Below are positions 1 to 12,121 of a stretch of 64,000 bases of DNA, in pieces (within the stretch, counting starts at the first letter, position 1; the number at the start of each line of letters is the position of its first letter). Both the position numbers and the translations under genes were made by a program. Location of the stretch: the NCBI GenBank assembly GCA_964020975.1, contig OZ026623.1:91503942-91567941 (forward strand), in the 5' to 3' direction. Source of the DNA: Hermodice carunculata. Its lineage: Eukaryota; Annelida; Polychaeta; Eunicida; Amphinomidae. The notes beneath the pieces were generated by a model, which was not told where the DNA came from, did not search any database, and saw nothing but the letters and a program-made list of their open reading frames with translations.

Positions 1-529
1 TGTTTAACCCTTCCACAAGGAACATATCCACAAAGTTTCAGCTTAATCTGAGTGACGCACAAAAAACAATGAATAAATAGAAAAAATTGCAGTGCCACTT
101 GGTGAACAAATTAAGAACTAGGAGTCCCTATAGGAGTGTTCCTCTATCATATCAGAGCAATAGGAGGTATATATATTAACTGGGATCATGTGCTGCCACC
201 TAGACTACAGCAAGGAACTTGACAGAAAGGAGGGCACACTCATGTGTTGAGCAGGACCAAATGAGCTTTGGTGACAAAAGGGCAACTTGAGAAAGCAAAA
301 AAGCTAAAGAAAAGTCATTCACTAAGTTTTAAAACATACAAGATGCTTAACATATTAAGAAAATTTAATTTGCTAGGTAGAAAAAGTGTTATTTCTAAAT
401 GGTTAAGTAACATCACTTGTAAAAGTGCCCTGATCATGGCGGAGGCATAGTTCTGTTGCCTAGCAACTAAGGGGACCAGGGCAGATCTTCAGTTAATATA
501 GTTTAATATGAATACCTCCTATTGGGGAA
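1..529. other. AT-rich stretch without a recognisable gene
   Basis: No reading frame here has coding character. The longest open stretch (268-450, +) is lysine-rich and matches no family I know. I see no clear tandem or inverted structure. Confidence 0.5.
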
Positions 530-765
530 GCAGTTTCGGAGAAGATTTTTTAAAATTTGACCCCCCCCCCCAAAAAAAGTTAAAAATCACTGGAATGTAA
601 CCATACTTGGTAAAGACTCCCCCAAGGTACATTCCCACCAACTTTGAAGTGAACCTGGCTGACAGTTTTTGAGAAGAAGTGGAAAATGTGAATTGGGGAC
701 GGACGACGACGGCGGACGACAGACCCTCACAAAAGCTTAGCTGACTGACAAGTCAGCTGGCTTAA
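530..765 (-). repeat. Helentron/HINE-like repeat, 5' part, reversed
   Basis: Read on the - strand this starts with a hairpin whose arms are variants of TAAGCTCAGCTGACT and AGTCAGCTGAGCTTA. It then follows the family sequence seen at 19055-21000 and 26600-28535: a run of short clauses about 'cttcttctc..aaac..tcagccag', 'cttcaaa.ttggtg' and 'gtaccttggg.gg.gtct'. It is one truncated copy. The class assignment rests on the hairpin and the sub-terminal inverted motif seen in the other copies. Confidence 0.55.
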
Positions 766-1414
766 AAATTAATGCATCACCATCTCTTTTGCAAACTTGG
801 TAGACAACCATATGGGGAACACCTATGTGCAAACTTAAAACATTCAAGGTGTGGTTTTTGAGAGGAAGTCAATATTATATAACATATTAGCATTGGACAT
901 GCTCTATATAATTTGGCACGTCTAATTCAATTCTTTTTGAAGATATGGAATTTTGTATCTTTCAATACATTTTGGCTCATTTTTTCTGTAAGTAATAGGT
1001 GGCACCACTAGTGTCATATGCAACTGTGATTTTGACCTCCTGCACAATCCCAATTAATTTCATGAAGATCTATTAAACATTAAGGATGCTAGGGTGGTCA
1101 CAAGATTTTCACATTTTGACCCATATATTACATTCATGCTGCAGGTTGTGCCACCAATATCGAACCCGACTTTGATTTTCATACATGTCATAAGACCTTT
1201 GGGCCTATCTTGAAAACTATGAACTGCATTGCACTCACAAGCAAAAAGTTTACAGACAGAAAGAAATGAGTGATTTCATAAGGTCTGTGACCAACGATCA
1301 TCAGAGCTAAACACTGTAAAAAATCGCTGGAGTGTGACCATGTGAACACACAGGATAGAGATCCACCTAAGGGCATCAATATTATTTTGCGTTTTTTCCC
1401 CATGTCCTGACGAG
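766..1414. repeat. Dispersed repeat, same family as 33765-36190, reversed
   Basis: The part from about 960 to 1200 has the word pattern of the 33765-36190 family read on the other strand: a clause on 'ggtggcaccac', 'tcacattttgaccc', 'ttcatacatgtcataag'. No gene is seen. Boundaries are approximate. Confidence 0.35.
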
Positions 1415-1475
1415 CATTTCTTTCTTTCTTTCTTTCTTTCTTTCTTTTTTTTTTTTTGGAGGGGGGGGGGGGAAC
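1415..1475. repeat. (TTTC)n microsatellite with T- and G-runs
   Basis: About eight TTTC units are followed by a T-run and a run of about a dozen G. Confidence 0.85.
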
Positions 1476-1514
1476 AAGCAGTTTTTAAAATTCGCTTGTA
1501 TCTGGACAAACTTA

Positions 1515-2435
1515 TTTTTTAAAGAGCCATGCAGCTTCAGTCAAGGGAAGTCCTTGATCTGTAAACGCCCCAGTAATGACTTCTGGATTAGTAGTAAAGT
1601 CTGTAACACAAAACACTGGACTGTAATCACGATAAGAGTAGCATTTTGTATGTATTTTCTGATTTTCAAACGCATCCCATGCACATGCATAATGTTTAAC
1701 TGGAGCCATTGTTTGAAAAACATAGCAGTCATTATCACCACAAAAGATTGTAGTCTAAAACACATCCTCTGACGAAAGAGGCAAAAGATTCTTGATCTTC
1801 TCTCTATCTTTAAACAAGACTAAAAACAAAACTCTGTCCCCAAACTTAGGACTCTTTAATGACCCCATGACGACTCCAGCCATGTATAGTATCCTGGTCC
1901 TTTGGACATGTCTGTCTCTACGTCTCTTCCTTGAACCCATTTTTCACATTGATGCAATGCCACAAACTCCTCTGGAATCTCATAATTCTTGTATTCTTTG
2001 GCAGCTACACAGACATGGTTTAGTTTTGCTAGGATAGCACAGTCAAGATCTGTCAGGTTATCACAAAGGAGGAACTTCTTATTTTGGTCTTTTCATTTTG
2101 CAGGTAGTCATTGAATTTCTGCAGCTCCTGTGTCAGCTTCTGCTTTAGTTCAGGTGTGGCACTGCTGTCCTGATTCTTCAAAAGCTGAGCCAGTTTGGGA
2201 AAGATCTGTGAACAGGCCTCCACTGCTGGCCCTAGGTAACCAAACTTCAAGTCCTTTTCAGGGTACCGTGTATTGATGTACTCACAGCGCCTCCACTGCT
2301 GGCCCTAGGTAACCAAACTTCAAGTCCTTTTCAGGGTACCGTGTATTGATGTACTCACAGCTGGCGCTGGAGTCTGTCACCACTTTGTCAGCATGAGAGT
2401 CAACCAACACTCACTGGCACTTTACCCTCTAGAAA
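1515..2435 (-). pseudogene. Broken CLIC/glutathione-transferase-like C-terminal gene relic
   Basis: On the - strand the conceptual protein runs through GKVPVLVDSHADKVVTDSS, CEYINTRYPEKDL, KLTQELQKFNDYLQNE, FLLCDNLTDLDCAILAKLN and VCVAAKEYKNYEIPEEF. The order 'LxxLxxxDxYL - FLxxDxLTxxDCxxLxKL - VxVxAKxYxxxEIPxE' is that of the all-helical C-terminal domain of CLIC proteins and related GST-fold proteins. The frame is broken: a 4-bp insertion near 2410, a 73-bp tandem duplication (2217-2361), loss of one base near 2083, another frame change near 1900, and an in-frame TAG at 1755-1757. Beyond that TAG the same frame continues to 1515 with a coding-like stretch (GDNDCYVFQTMAPVKHYACA) that I cannot name. 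A sequence like a splice acceptor precedes it at about 2436. The absence of introns over 0.9 kb would also fit a retrocopy. The N-terminal thioredoxin-like half is not present. Confidence 0.55.
2217..2361. repeat. 73-bp tandem duplication inside the CLIC-like relic
   Basis: The block starting CCTCCACTGCTGGCCCTAGG at 2217 recurs at 2290 almost unchanged. The period of 73 is not a multiple of three, so the duplication itself shifts the frame. The near identity of the copies suggests it is recent. Confidence 0.9.
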
Positions 2436-2439
2436 GTGA

Positions 2440-3240
2440 GAGAAGATCACAATTAGTAGCTTCATTTCTGAAGTTAAAAGACATTGATTCTTTGTGTATT
2501 TTACATGCCAACAGTAATCCTGTTCAGACATCTAACATATCTGACATTAAGAGGCTAGTACGCTTTACAATAAAATTAGAAAATGCTAGTTTTTGTTGAA
2601 TATTATTATGTGGTGTGTTCTAAAATTTTCATTTGAACCCATGAAAACTGTGTTTGAAAGAAGACATCTTGATAAATTCAAAACAAGCAACAGATATTTT
2701 GTAACTGTTCAGTCATTAAATCTTAATTGGTTTTTAAATTACAGTTAAATTTTTCATATTTTAAGTATAAAGAAAAAACACATTTCAGATTTATATGGTT
2801 TTGATCAAAATTAATAGAGCATATTGTTGGCTACAAAACCATATCTCAAATTTTTCATAAAGTGTTTAATGCAAATTTTAAAGCTTTTAAAATTTTATTT
2901 AAAATTCTTTAATGTCAATAAAATTTAAATGATCTATAAAAATTAACTAAGCCCCCTTTAAAAAATCTGAGATAGAGTATTTTAGACACAGGCGATAGCT
3001 TTACTTTGATATTACAAGCTAACCTGTAGGCCTATGTTAATTTTTGAATATGCTATTTCTTATTTAATGCAAATTTTAATTAGAATTAATTTGAAATAAT
3101 TGAAATTGTTAATTCAATAATAAATTTAAATTTTAACAAATGTTTATTTTTCGAAAATACTTTTTGGATTGTCTTGCATGTAAAAAACGAATGAAATAAT
3201 TACATATTTCTACATGAAAGTCACAAAGTGTGCCATCCCG
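2440..3240. other. Very AT-rich gap without a gene
   Basis: Mostly A/T-rich sequence with short homopolymer runs. I see no coding frame, no tandem repeat and no clear element. Confidence 0.5.
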
Positions 3241-3419
3241 TTAACTCATTCCATACTATGGTCACAGGCCTTGGTCAGTGGTTCTGGCACTGACTTAAGA
3301 CTATAGGCATGTTGGTACTTGAATGAAAGCTCTTTTCATGAAGAATTTAAATATGCAATTGTCCTCTTAAATTGAGGTTAATACACAGAAAAATCAGATA
3401 CTGGTATGGAATGAGTTAA
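3241..3419. mobile_element. TTAA-flanked MITE, about 179 bp
   Basis: The ends are TTAACTCATTCCATACTA and its inverted form TGGTATGGAATGAGTTAA, so TTAA flanks both sides as in piggyBac- and Kolobok-type insertions. Its inner segment (a 'gcatgttggtacttgaatgaaagctc'-type clause) recurs at 6970-7133 (reversed) and at 22460-22515. It has no coding capacity. Confidence 0.7.
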
Positions 3420-3420
3420 A

Positions 3421-4165
3421 TCAAGTCAAGTGATCCCGACTGAAAGTGCAGCATCTTGGACAGACAGGCAAAAATGAATCAATCCCTACTCCACTTCCTG
3501 GCGTATCTCCTTTCAACCCCAACATCCAGGCTAACCTATCACCCTCTGCCATGCTCTGAACTTGTTCTAGACTTCTACATAATTCATCCTCCTCTTTCCA
3601 CCCTTCAAACAGACTATCTCTCAATCCCTGATACTCTGAACACCACACAAGAAAATGATCTATTGTCTCATCCTCATCCTCCCTGCATATCTTGCACTTC
3701 CCATCGCTCCCACTGGTCCACTTCTGTGTCCGTTTCTCAAGATTAATCACTCCTGCTCTTCCTTGAAATAACAACTTTGAACCCTTGCCACAATCCCTAC
3801 ACTTTCCTCTGACTGGTTTATCAGGCCCTCCGTATGCAATGAGTGTGCTCTATTCCTCCACCCCTCTCTTCCATTCAACAACATGCTTCTCAGTAACCAA
3901 CTTTCTCCACGCTCTGTATGCTTGCGGTTAACCGCAAGCTTAGTGAGCGTGGAACTAGTTTTCATCAAGGTACGTTTTGACCGGGACCCCTCTCTCGCAC
4001 TCGGAATCGCAGTTCTACCTTCAATGAACCGGCCCCGCCCCTGCTCTTCCCCTCTCCGCTTCACAAATTTTGAGCTGGTTAAAGCCCTGGAAAGCTTGGG
4101 GACGATTGGACAGCCAGGTGGCATCAGCAGCAGGGGATGTGGGCATGCGAGCGCAAAGTTGCGAC
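3421..4165 (-). mobile_element. LINE C-terminal fragment with CCHC-like knuckle
   Basis: The - strand encodes LLFQGRAGVINLEKRTQKW followed by KCKICREDEDETIDHFLVWC, a C-x2-C-x10-H-x4-C pattern common at the C-terminus of non-LTR retrotransposon polyproteins. The upstream part (to about 4124) is in a second frame, so at least one frameshift separates them. No reverse transcriptase core remains. Confidence 0.5.
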
Positions 4166-5012
4166 AGTGGGATAGGGTTTTTTTTTTTTTTTTTTTTTTT
4201 TTCGTACTAAATACAATACAGAAATAATGGAAATAGGCTTATATAAGCCTCTGTATCCATATCAAACATGTCCAATCTAGTTCTTATAATATTAAATTTA
4301 TACTGTGAAAGGTGTCCTTGACTTTATAGTCCCATTTCAATGGGTGGTTATGAAAATGTTTGTCCAACTTTGATTTAAATGAGTTTAGTGACTCTGCCCA
4401 CACAACATTACGTGGTAAATTGTTCCATATCTTTGATACACGGAGAGTGAAATAGTTCTGCCTATAGTTATGACCTCCTTCTGCTTTGAGACCAGAAGTT
4501 TTTTCCCATTTCCCCTAGTGCTTGTTTCTCCAATCAAATTTAAATTGGGTGCAGTTTCTGGGTCGGTTAATCCTTTTAAAATCCTATACACCTCGATGAG
4601 GTCCCCTCGTAGTCTTCTATAGGCCAATGTACACAGTCCCAATTTCTTCAGTCTTTCTTCATACGACATATCTCTCAACCCTGGTATTTGCTTTGTTGCC
4701 CTCTTTTGTACTTTTTCAATCAGATCAATGTCCTTGGCCTTATACGGTTTCCACACTGAGTTAGCATATTCTAAGTGTGGTCTAACCTGGGCTTTATATA
4801 GATATTTAAAAGTAGTTCTGTCTAAAATTGATACCCATATTTCTGTTTGCCAGGTTAACTTTTTCACTTATATGTTTTTCAAATGTCAATTCTTCATCTA
4901 TGATAACACCCAGGTCCTTTTCTTCTCTGGTCCTTTGAAGGTTAACAATATTATCATCAGTGTCTTTCATTGTATATGAAGTTTCCAAAGTATTTCTTCC
5001 TAGGCTTAAAGG
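4166..5012 (-). mobile_element. 5'-truncated CR1/L2-like LINE 3' end with poly-A
   Basis: The - strand reads SLGRNTLETSYTM, EKDLGVIIDEELTFEKHI, then YKAQVRPHLEYANSVWKPY, LIEKVQKRATKQIPGL and YRRLRGDLIEVYRILKG. This is the region after the YADD box in CR1/L2-type reverse transcriptases. At least one frameshift lies near 4806-4867. The element ends in an A-run (a T-run at 4170-4202 on the + strand). The catalytic core is lost to 5' truncation. Confidence 0.75.
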
Positions 5013-5097
5013 CCACCTGGCTAGCTACTAAGCTAGTCAGGACCGCGGCAGAGAAGCGGAGTGCCACAGAATATTATTATTGGACGCCACAGTGCTG

Positions 5098-5225
5098 CCA
5101 CTGCTGGCACTTTACGTTCGCGGTGGTCAAAGCCATCGGGTCTCACTAAGCACCGGAAACGAGAGGAACCAAGCGAAAACAATAGGAAACAAGCGAAACC
5201 AGGAGGAAACGTGCGGAAACAAAGC
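5098..5225 (+). repeat. GGAAACaAGCG minisatellite, forward copy of an inverted pair
   Basis: Short units of about 11 bases of the form GGAAACAAGCG/GGAACCAAGCGA recur five or six times, preceded by a shared leader (AAGCCATCGG then CTCACTAAGCACC). The same block lies in opposite orientation at 14653-14755. Confidence 0.7.
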
Positions 5226-5800
5226 TTTTAATTTTAGTACATGTTAAAATAAAAGATTATTATAGCAAAAACAAATGTAAGATAATCATTTCTATATGGG
5301 AAAATTGCAATAAGAAGTGTCGATGTACGGTAAAGCCGGCGCCATTATGTTCGTGCGAAAACAAGGTCTGATCGATAATGTCACTAAACATAGAAAACAA
5401 GTGTCGCTATACGTACGGAAAACTCCCCCATTAAAACTGACCGACGTGTACCAAATTTAACAATATTTTATATTTTATTTACTTTCCTCAATGCTTGAAC
5501 TCTTCCATTTGTTTATACTGCCAACCACTTACCAAAACGGAGAAAATTCCTAACATTTTTAATTACCTCCCAAAATTACTTTAACTGTCACTTAACTTAA
5601 CAAATCTAACAATATTTTCTAACAGTTACGTTCCTCAATACTTGGAATTCCTCCACTTAACCTGCCAGCCATATACCAAAACTAACAAAACTTCCAATAT
5701 TTTTATTTGCTTTCCCCTTTACTTTTATTGTTACCAAATTTAACAACATTTGATAACATTTAGGAAAGGGTAAGGTCACATAGGATCGAGCTCAAAGTCC
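5226..5800. repeat. AT-rich, diverged tandem repeat of about 190 bp
   Basis: Two or three weak copies of 'accaaatttaacaatatttt..' followed by 'ctttcctcaat.cttg.a.t' and 'ctgccaaccacttaccaaaac' can be followed from about 5450. No gene. Confidence 0.4.
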
Positions 5801-6000
5801 AAAGTGAGGCTGGGAACAATGTTAATGTTGACGTTTGGTAACTCTGGAATCTCTTTGTTATTATTGTTGGTTTTGGAATTTATGAATATGGGTCATGTTT
5901 TTCTGTACTATTAGAAACAAATGTTAGAGACAAATGTCAGAAAGAAATGTAAGTTTGATTTTTGGAGCGGGGGGTGTGTCAAATTCAAATGTTACATTTC

Positions 6001-6223
<223 letters not shown>

Positions 6224-6389
6224 TGTTTCACAGCAAATCTGTATGTGTGCCTTGAAAGCCAGAAATATTTTCAATGCTGCATTTCATTTGCTGAAAAAAT
6301 CAGATCTGCGGCATTCAGGCTGGGAATAATTTGCAGCTTCTGGAATTTAGTAATAGATTCAATGATATGTCTATAGTATAGATTATTTT

Positions 6390-6965
6390 CACTTGTGATA
6401 TGTGCCAAATTTGCAAAAATTAAAATCATACAGCCTTGCTTCAATGTTCAATGGATGGGGCTGTATCATAAACCCATAAATTCAAGTTTATTTGGCATCT
6501 CTATCTATAATAGTTTTGAAGATATTCGTGATTAGATTTTTTCATAAGTGACTAATTTGCAAAAATTAAAATCCTACAACTTTGCTTTACTGCTCAAGGG
6601 AAAAGGTTATATCACAAACTTGTAAATTCAAGTTGGTTTGGCATCCCCATCTGTAATAATTGTGAAGATATTCATGCATTAAATTATGCATAAGTACCAA
6701 ATTTGCATAGATCAAAATCCTACAACTCTGCTTCACTGCACAAAGGAAAGGGCTGTATCACACACCTATACTTTATAGTTGGTTTGGCATCCTTGTTTCC
6801 AATAGTTTTGAAGATATTCATGATTTAAATTTGGCATGTGTACTTTATTTGCATAAATTATAATCCTACAACTTTGCTTCACAGCTCAATAGATAGGGTT
6901 TCATCATAAACCCATCAATTCAAGTTAGAATGGTACCTCTATCTGTGCTAGTTCGGAACATATGG
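6390..6965. repeat. Four tandem units of about 145 bp
   Basis: The clause 'tttgca.aaattaaaatcctacaactttgcttcactgctca' recurs at about 6412, 6551, 6701 and 6848. Each is followed by 'gggctgtatcacaaacc', 'ttcaagttggtttggcat' and 'gttttgaagatattcatg'. The arrangement resembles the central tandem part of HINE-like elements. Confidence 0.65.
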
Positions 6966-6969
6966 AGCC

Positions 6970-7133
6970 TTTAACTCAACTTATCCATATATTTATCTAG
7001 ATTTAAGAGGACACATATTTAAATTCTCCATGAAAAGAGCTTTTACTGAAGTACCAACATTCTTGATCGTGTCAAGTCAGTGCCAGAAACAGAAGCGCTG
7101 ACCATGGCCTGTCACCATAGTATGGAATGAGTT
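6970..7133 (-). mobile_element. Reversed, decayed copy of the TTAA MITE
   Basis: Ends in CACCATAGTATGGAATGAGT, matching the terminal repeat of 3241-3419 in reverse. It carries the same inner clause ('tccatgaaaagagctttta.tgaagtaccaacat'). The other end is degraded. Confidence 0.6.
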
Positions 7134-7349
7134 GAAATTTTAATTGCCTCTTATTGGCATTACTATAAACCTGTCAATTCAATACCCAGATGCACACTAG
7201 TAGAAGATGAATCTATGTGCCAAATATGGTGATTGCACGTGCAGTAGTTTATGAGATTTTGGAAAAACAAAATGTCTGAGTTCCCACTCAGACATGATGG
7301 TGGGGCGGTCATGGCGTCAAGCGACATCTCTTCTCCCTCTCATAAATAA

Positions 7350-7390
<41 letters not shown>

Positions 7391-7403
7391 CATACATACA
7401 TAT
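7350..7403. repeat. (TA)n/(CATA)n microsatellite
   Basis: Alternating TA for about 35 bases, then four or so ACATACAT units. Confidence 0.9.
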
Positions 7404-9699
7404 TCCCGTCCCAAATTGTTCAATATCGAAAGTGAATTTTTAGCTTTAAAAGGAGAGAGCAAGAACAGAAACTTCTACTCCTCTCGTGTAAAGGGCATAT
7501 TGGTTATTCATGGCCGGAGTTGTGTATTCCCATTATTTTTTATTGTAAAAAACCACTCGTTGCAGAAACAGCAACATTATGTGGTAAAATTATGTACTTG
7601 TTGAAATGTTCACATAGATTTTAATCTTGCAGCTTTAAAAGCAGTCTTTTAATTTGAGGTTAACTGAACATGCAATCAAATGGGAATACACATCTCTAAC
7701 CCCGAAAAATTCTGTGTATTGGATTGTGTATTCAGCTGAATGCACAGATAATTGGTAATTGTTACCTCTCCTATTCCATGAAAACCCTTCCCATTATGAC
7801 GTCTGAGAAAAAAAATGCAGGTATTTGGACAACCAGAGCCACAAACGGCACAGGGATATCTTGGTGCACGTCGCCTAACCAACATGATGAAACAACCAGA
7901 GATTTGAAAATGAGTAAACTGGTCTGTCCTCAGAGGAAGGCTGACCAAGACTGAACTGGGGTCATGAATGTTACCCCTGACTGTGCCTGTACTCCTACAG
8001 GCATCAGGCAGAGCAGGAAGTGTCTGTGGGGATTAGATATGCTGTGGTAAATTAAAGGTGTCAGCTGAAACAAAGAATATATTGGCAGCACAAGCAGTCC
8101 AAGGTGTGAATAGATTGTAGGTCACTTTATTGCTCCCCCAGGGACAGGTGTCCAGCCGCAGCATGTGATCACATAACATCATGTACATGAAGGGATTGGA
8201 AGATGAAACCAGAAGATACAAGGAACAGTTGCTCCATAGAAAACAATTATAGTTAGAAACAAAAATAAACTGTTTGCATCATATGCAACAATCATATCGA
8301 GGATTAATGAACAAACAAATATACTGTTATTACAGCCATGCATGTATATAGTTTGTGTAGCATTTGGGACACTATAGTGCTATTCACTTCTATTTTGGAG
8401 GGCATCTAGATCAATGACTATTGTAACACCACTTATTATCATTTCAATTGAGTCTTCTGTCTTCGACCAGTCCTATTCACCAGAATCCTTATTATTATTT
8501 TTTGTTTTGATTTGTTTTGTTTTTGTGTCTTGTCTGTTTTCGTTTTGTTTGATTGTCTATGTGTAATGTACATGTACTTGTCTTGTATATAAGTGACTAC
8601 ATCTTTGTAAAAAGATTTATGTTAATAAAGATATCTTTATGTAACTATTAGGTAATCCAGTAGAAATAAAATAATTTTGCAAAATAATACAGCATGCCAT
8701 GACAAGAATGTAAATCCCAAATAGGTACATTACCATGTACCCCCCTCCACCACCCCCCCGACATTATACTGTTCTATCTATTAAATGGTGTAATAATTAG
8801 TAAGTTTTGTCTTTCAGATAGCTGGACACTTTTTCATGTCTTTTATCATACCCATGTTGCAACAATGAACATGGACAGTGTAAAAATGCACGAGTTTAGT
8901 TTATTCACTCCCACATCAGATAAAAGACCAATGAAGCATTTCTTTTTGGTTTCTTTATATCAAATTACATGTAAATATGCACTGAGACTTGTATAAAACA
9001 TGCAAAATGTGTGTCTGTGTATTACTTGATGATTAATCTGTTCATGCAGAGGACAATTCTATGTATATGATTAAGCGACCTGTGGGATTCCATATCGAAA
9101 TACATGAGCAGATAAAACCCCAACAGTAACAAAATCCTATTGAATTACCTGACTGATCCACTTGTACATACATTGTATAAATTTTAATTTTAATCACACT
9201 TCTGAAAATACTTCTACTCTAAACTGATGTCTCTGCATGTATTTTTTACCTTTTGTTCAGTTCATTTATAACATGTTATAAAGACTGTATGGGCTCTGGA
9301 AAGAAACAGGGACAGGTTGTCAACATTTAAAAATGAACAGTACATAGATTCTCACATGGCCATGTTATGGTTAGAAACGAACTTTGAGTGGTATCTTGCC
9401 TGTGTAGCTAACTCAATTGTACTAAGGTATTGAGCACGTTGAGGGCACAAAACTTGTTTTGTGCCTTGGCACCTAAACGCAACTGAGACAGCTAATCAAG
9501 GAAACCTTATGTGATGTAGATTTGTACAATTTTGATAAAATTTTTGTGAAAAGCTTTTCTTTTTAGCATTTTCGTCAAATTCAATGAGGAGGATTCAATA
9601 TCTATATGCATGATGACATCTAAAATAAAGGAAACATTTGGTAATGCATCAAAATTTTCCCCTCCATGTGGTAATTTGGGGAGAATACTGAGAAATGGG
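7404..9699. other. Gap without a supported gene
   Basis: Several open stretches of 60-90 codons occur on both strands (for example 7676-7948 -, 7724-7954 +, 8033-8221 -), but none shows a recognisable domain. The 8033-8221 (-) stretch contains SSSNPFMYMML, reminiscent of the NPxxY motif of a receptor seventh helix. It is too short to call. Confidence 0.4.
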
Positions 9700-9900
9700 T
9701 AGCTTCAGAATGTTAATAAAAAACATAGGATGTAAAACAATATATATGTTTGGACTGAATCAATCATTGCAACGAAGTCCTTTATTTTTATCAACATCAA
9801 TGGGTAGCTTTAGAATGTTGATCAAGAACATAATGTGTAAAACTATATAGATGTTTGAACTAAATCAATCCTCCCCATGAAGTACTTTATTTTCATCATC
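9700..9900. repeat. Tandem duplication of about 107 bp
   Basis: 'tgggtagctt.agaatgtt.at.aa.aacata' followed by 'tgtaaaac.atat..atgtttg.act.aatcaatc' occurs at about 9697 and again at about 9803. Confidence 0.7.
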
Positions 9901-9949
9901 ATCGTCGTCGTCGTCCTTGTCATCACAGCATGTGCCTTTAATATGATTC

Positions 9950-10150
9950 ATAATGTTATTGAGAGCTAACCTAACGTGAACTACTGATAATACAAAGCTC
10001 TAGTCTTGAAATCATTGGGTAAAGGATACATAATATACACTCGGTGTAAATTATTCCAATGTAATGTTATTGAGAGCTAACCTAACGTGAACTACTGGTA
10101 ATCGCTGTGGTCTTGAAATCATTGATGTATTCAATTGTGTATTGGACTGA
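9950..10150. repeat. Tandem duplication of about 110 bp
   Basis: 'taatgttattgagagctaac' with 'ctaacgtgaactactg.taat' and 'gtcttgaaatcattg' occurs at about 9951 and 10061. Confidence 0.75.
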
Positions 10151-10202
10151 ATATACACATAGCTAATTGTGACCTCTGCTCTTTTCGCATTTTTTTCTTT
10201 GT

Positions 10203-10280
10203 TGGTTTGTTTTGTTTTTTGTTTGTTTGTTTGTTTGTTTGTTTCTTTTTGTTTTTGTTTTTTTTGTTTTTTGTTTTTGC
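10203..10280. repeat. (TTTG)n-type low-complexity run
   Basis: T-rich sequence with repeated TTTG units on the + strand. The open frame across it is low complexity. Confidence 0.85.
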
Positions 10281-11597
10281 ACAACAAATAAAACTGTTGA
10301 CAGGTAAACAGAATGAATGCTCAACTTATCTGGTGAACCCCATTATCACTTTCAAAACAAATCCTCAGATTGGATAAATAGTAAGAAAAAATAGAAAGGG
10401 GATATAAAAACAGGACAGCATGCAGTTGGTCCTACATGCAACATTCATAGTTCTCCTTGTCAGATATCCCCCCCCCCGCACGTTATCTGTATATCTTTCT
10501 CTAGTATTGTGTACAACAGTAAATCACTGTGTGTACCTTCTGTATCACCAAGAACTCCTAATGGGAGGGACCACGCACCATGTACCTGTAAGTCTAGACG
10601 TGTCAATTGTGTGCACTGAGGGGTGACCAATTAAGATAAACTGATGGGAGTTTTGAATATACATGTACGCTTGTAACATAGTTTAAACTCTTTGTCTTTG
10701 ATATCAATATATAATTGAAACCATGTTAATAAACTTCAAAATGTATTTGGTAACTGTTTTATTACAAATCATTAATTTACTATGGTTCAAAGATTTTATT
10801 TTCTACTGAAACACACATGAATACTTTGTAATGATCTGAATATAACCCTTCAAAAGCAGGTACCTTAAAATAATCAAATAAATGACATATATCACTCTGT
10901 CCAATGCAATGACCTACAACACTGCATCTGTTCCACTGATAGCAGGTAATCTTTCCAGTTACATCCCCAAGGACTCAACCATTAAGAATTTTAAAAAATT
11001 TAACTTGTACATAGTTCTGGTAACATTTTGCCTGTACTTTACATGAGCGTGCTACAAGATCTAAACAGAATATTCACATGAAAGAAGCAACCATTGAAAT
11101 AAAATATATATGATGAGAAATGTACTAAACATAATGGTTCCATCAATCCTTTCATATTACCTGGAGATCTGGAGACATTTTCCTGCTAGACAGACCAAAT
11201 CGTCGGCCATACTGCACTGTATGTAATATTTTACTGTCCCATGTGTGACAGACTCTTAATTCACGTTAATTCTGTGACTCGTGATCGTCTAACAAAAATA
11301 AGTATCATGCAAGTAGGACTAAAAAGACATAATTCAATCTATATTTTTATTTTCATTTAAACAATTCAATTGAGACCTTGCCTGCATAGCAGACCTTATT
11401 CTTATCGTTCCTGAATGTAATAAGGTGGGGAGCACGATATCCGAGATATCATTATTAAATAACTACATGTCATTAGTTAAATAAACAGGCTCTTCAGAAA
11501 ACAGAAAATTGAGACATGTAAGGGCACAGAGACTTTACCCAAGCACTTATATCCCATGCCAATTAATATCTACTGAAAATTTTCCTGGACAGAGTTT
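10281..11597. other. Gap without a supported gene
   Basis: AT-rich sequence with scattered short frames and an AATAAA-like motif here and there. No domain or repeat structure is recognised. Confidence 0.4.
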
Positions 11598-12071
<474 letters not shown>

Positions 12072-12121
12072 CGGTATAATACACCAGCAATCGACCAAAA
12101 AGGCCATATTTGTAGTATATG

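Noticed and set aside
8033-8221. - strand frame with SSSNPFMYMML, like the NPxxY motif of a rhodopsin-type receptor
   Set aside because: Only one motif in about 60 codons, no preceding helices in frame and no splice signals; chance is likely.
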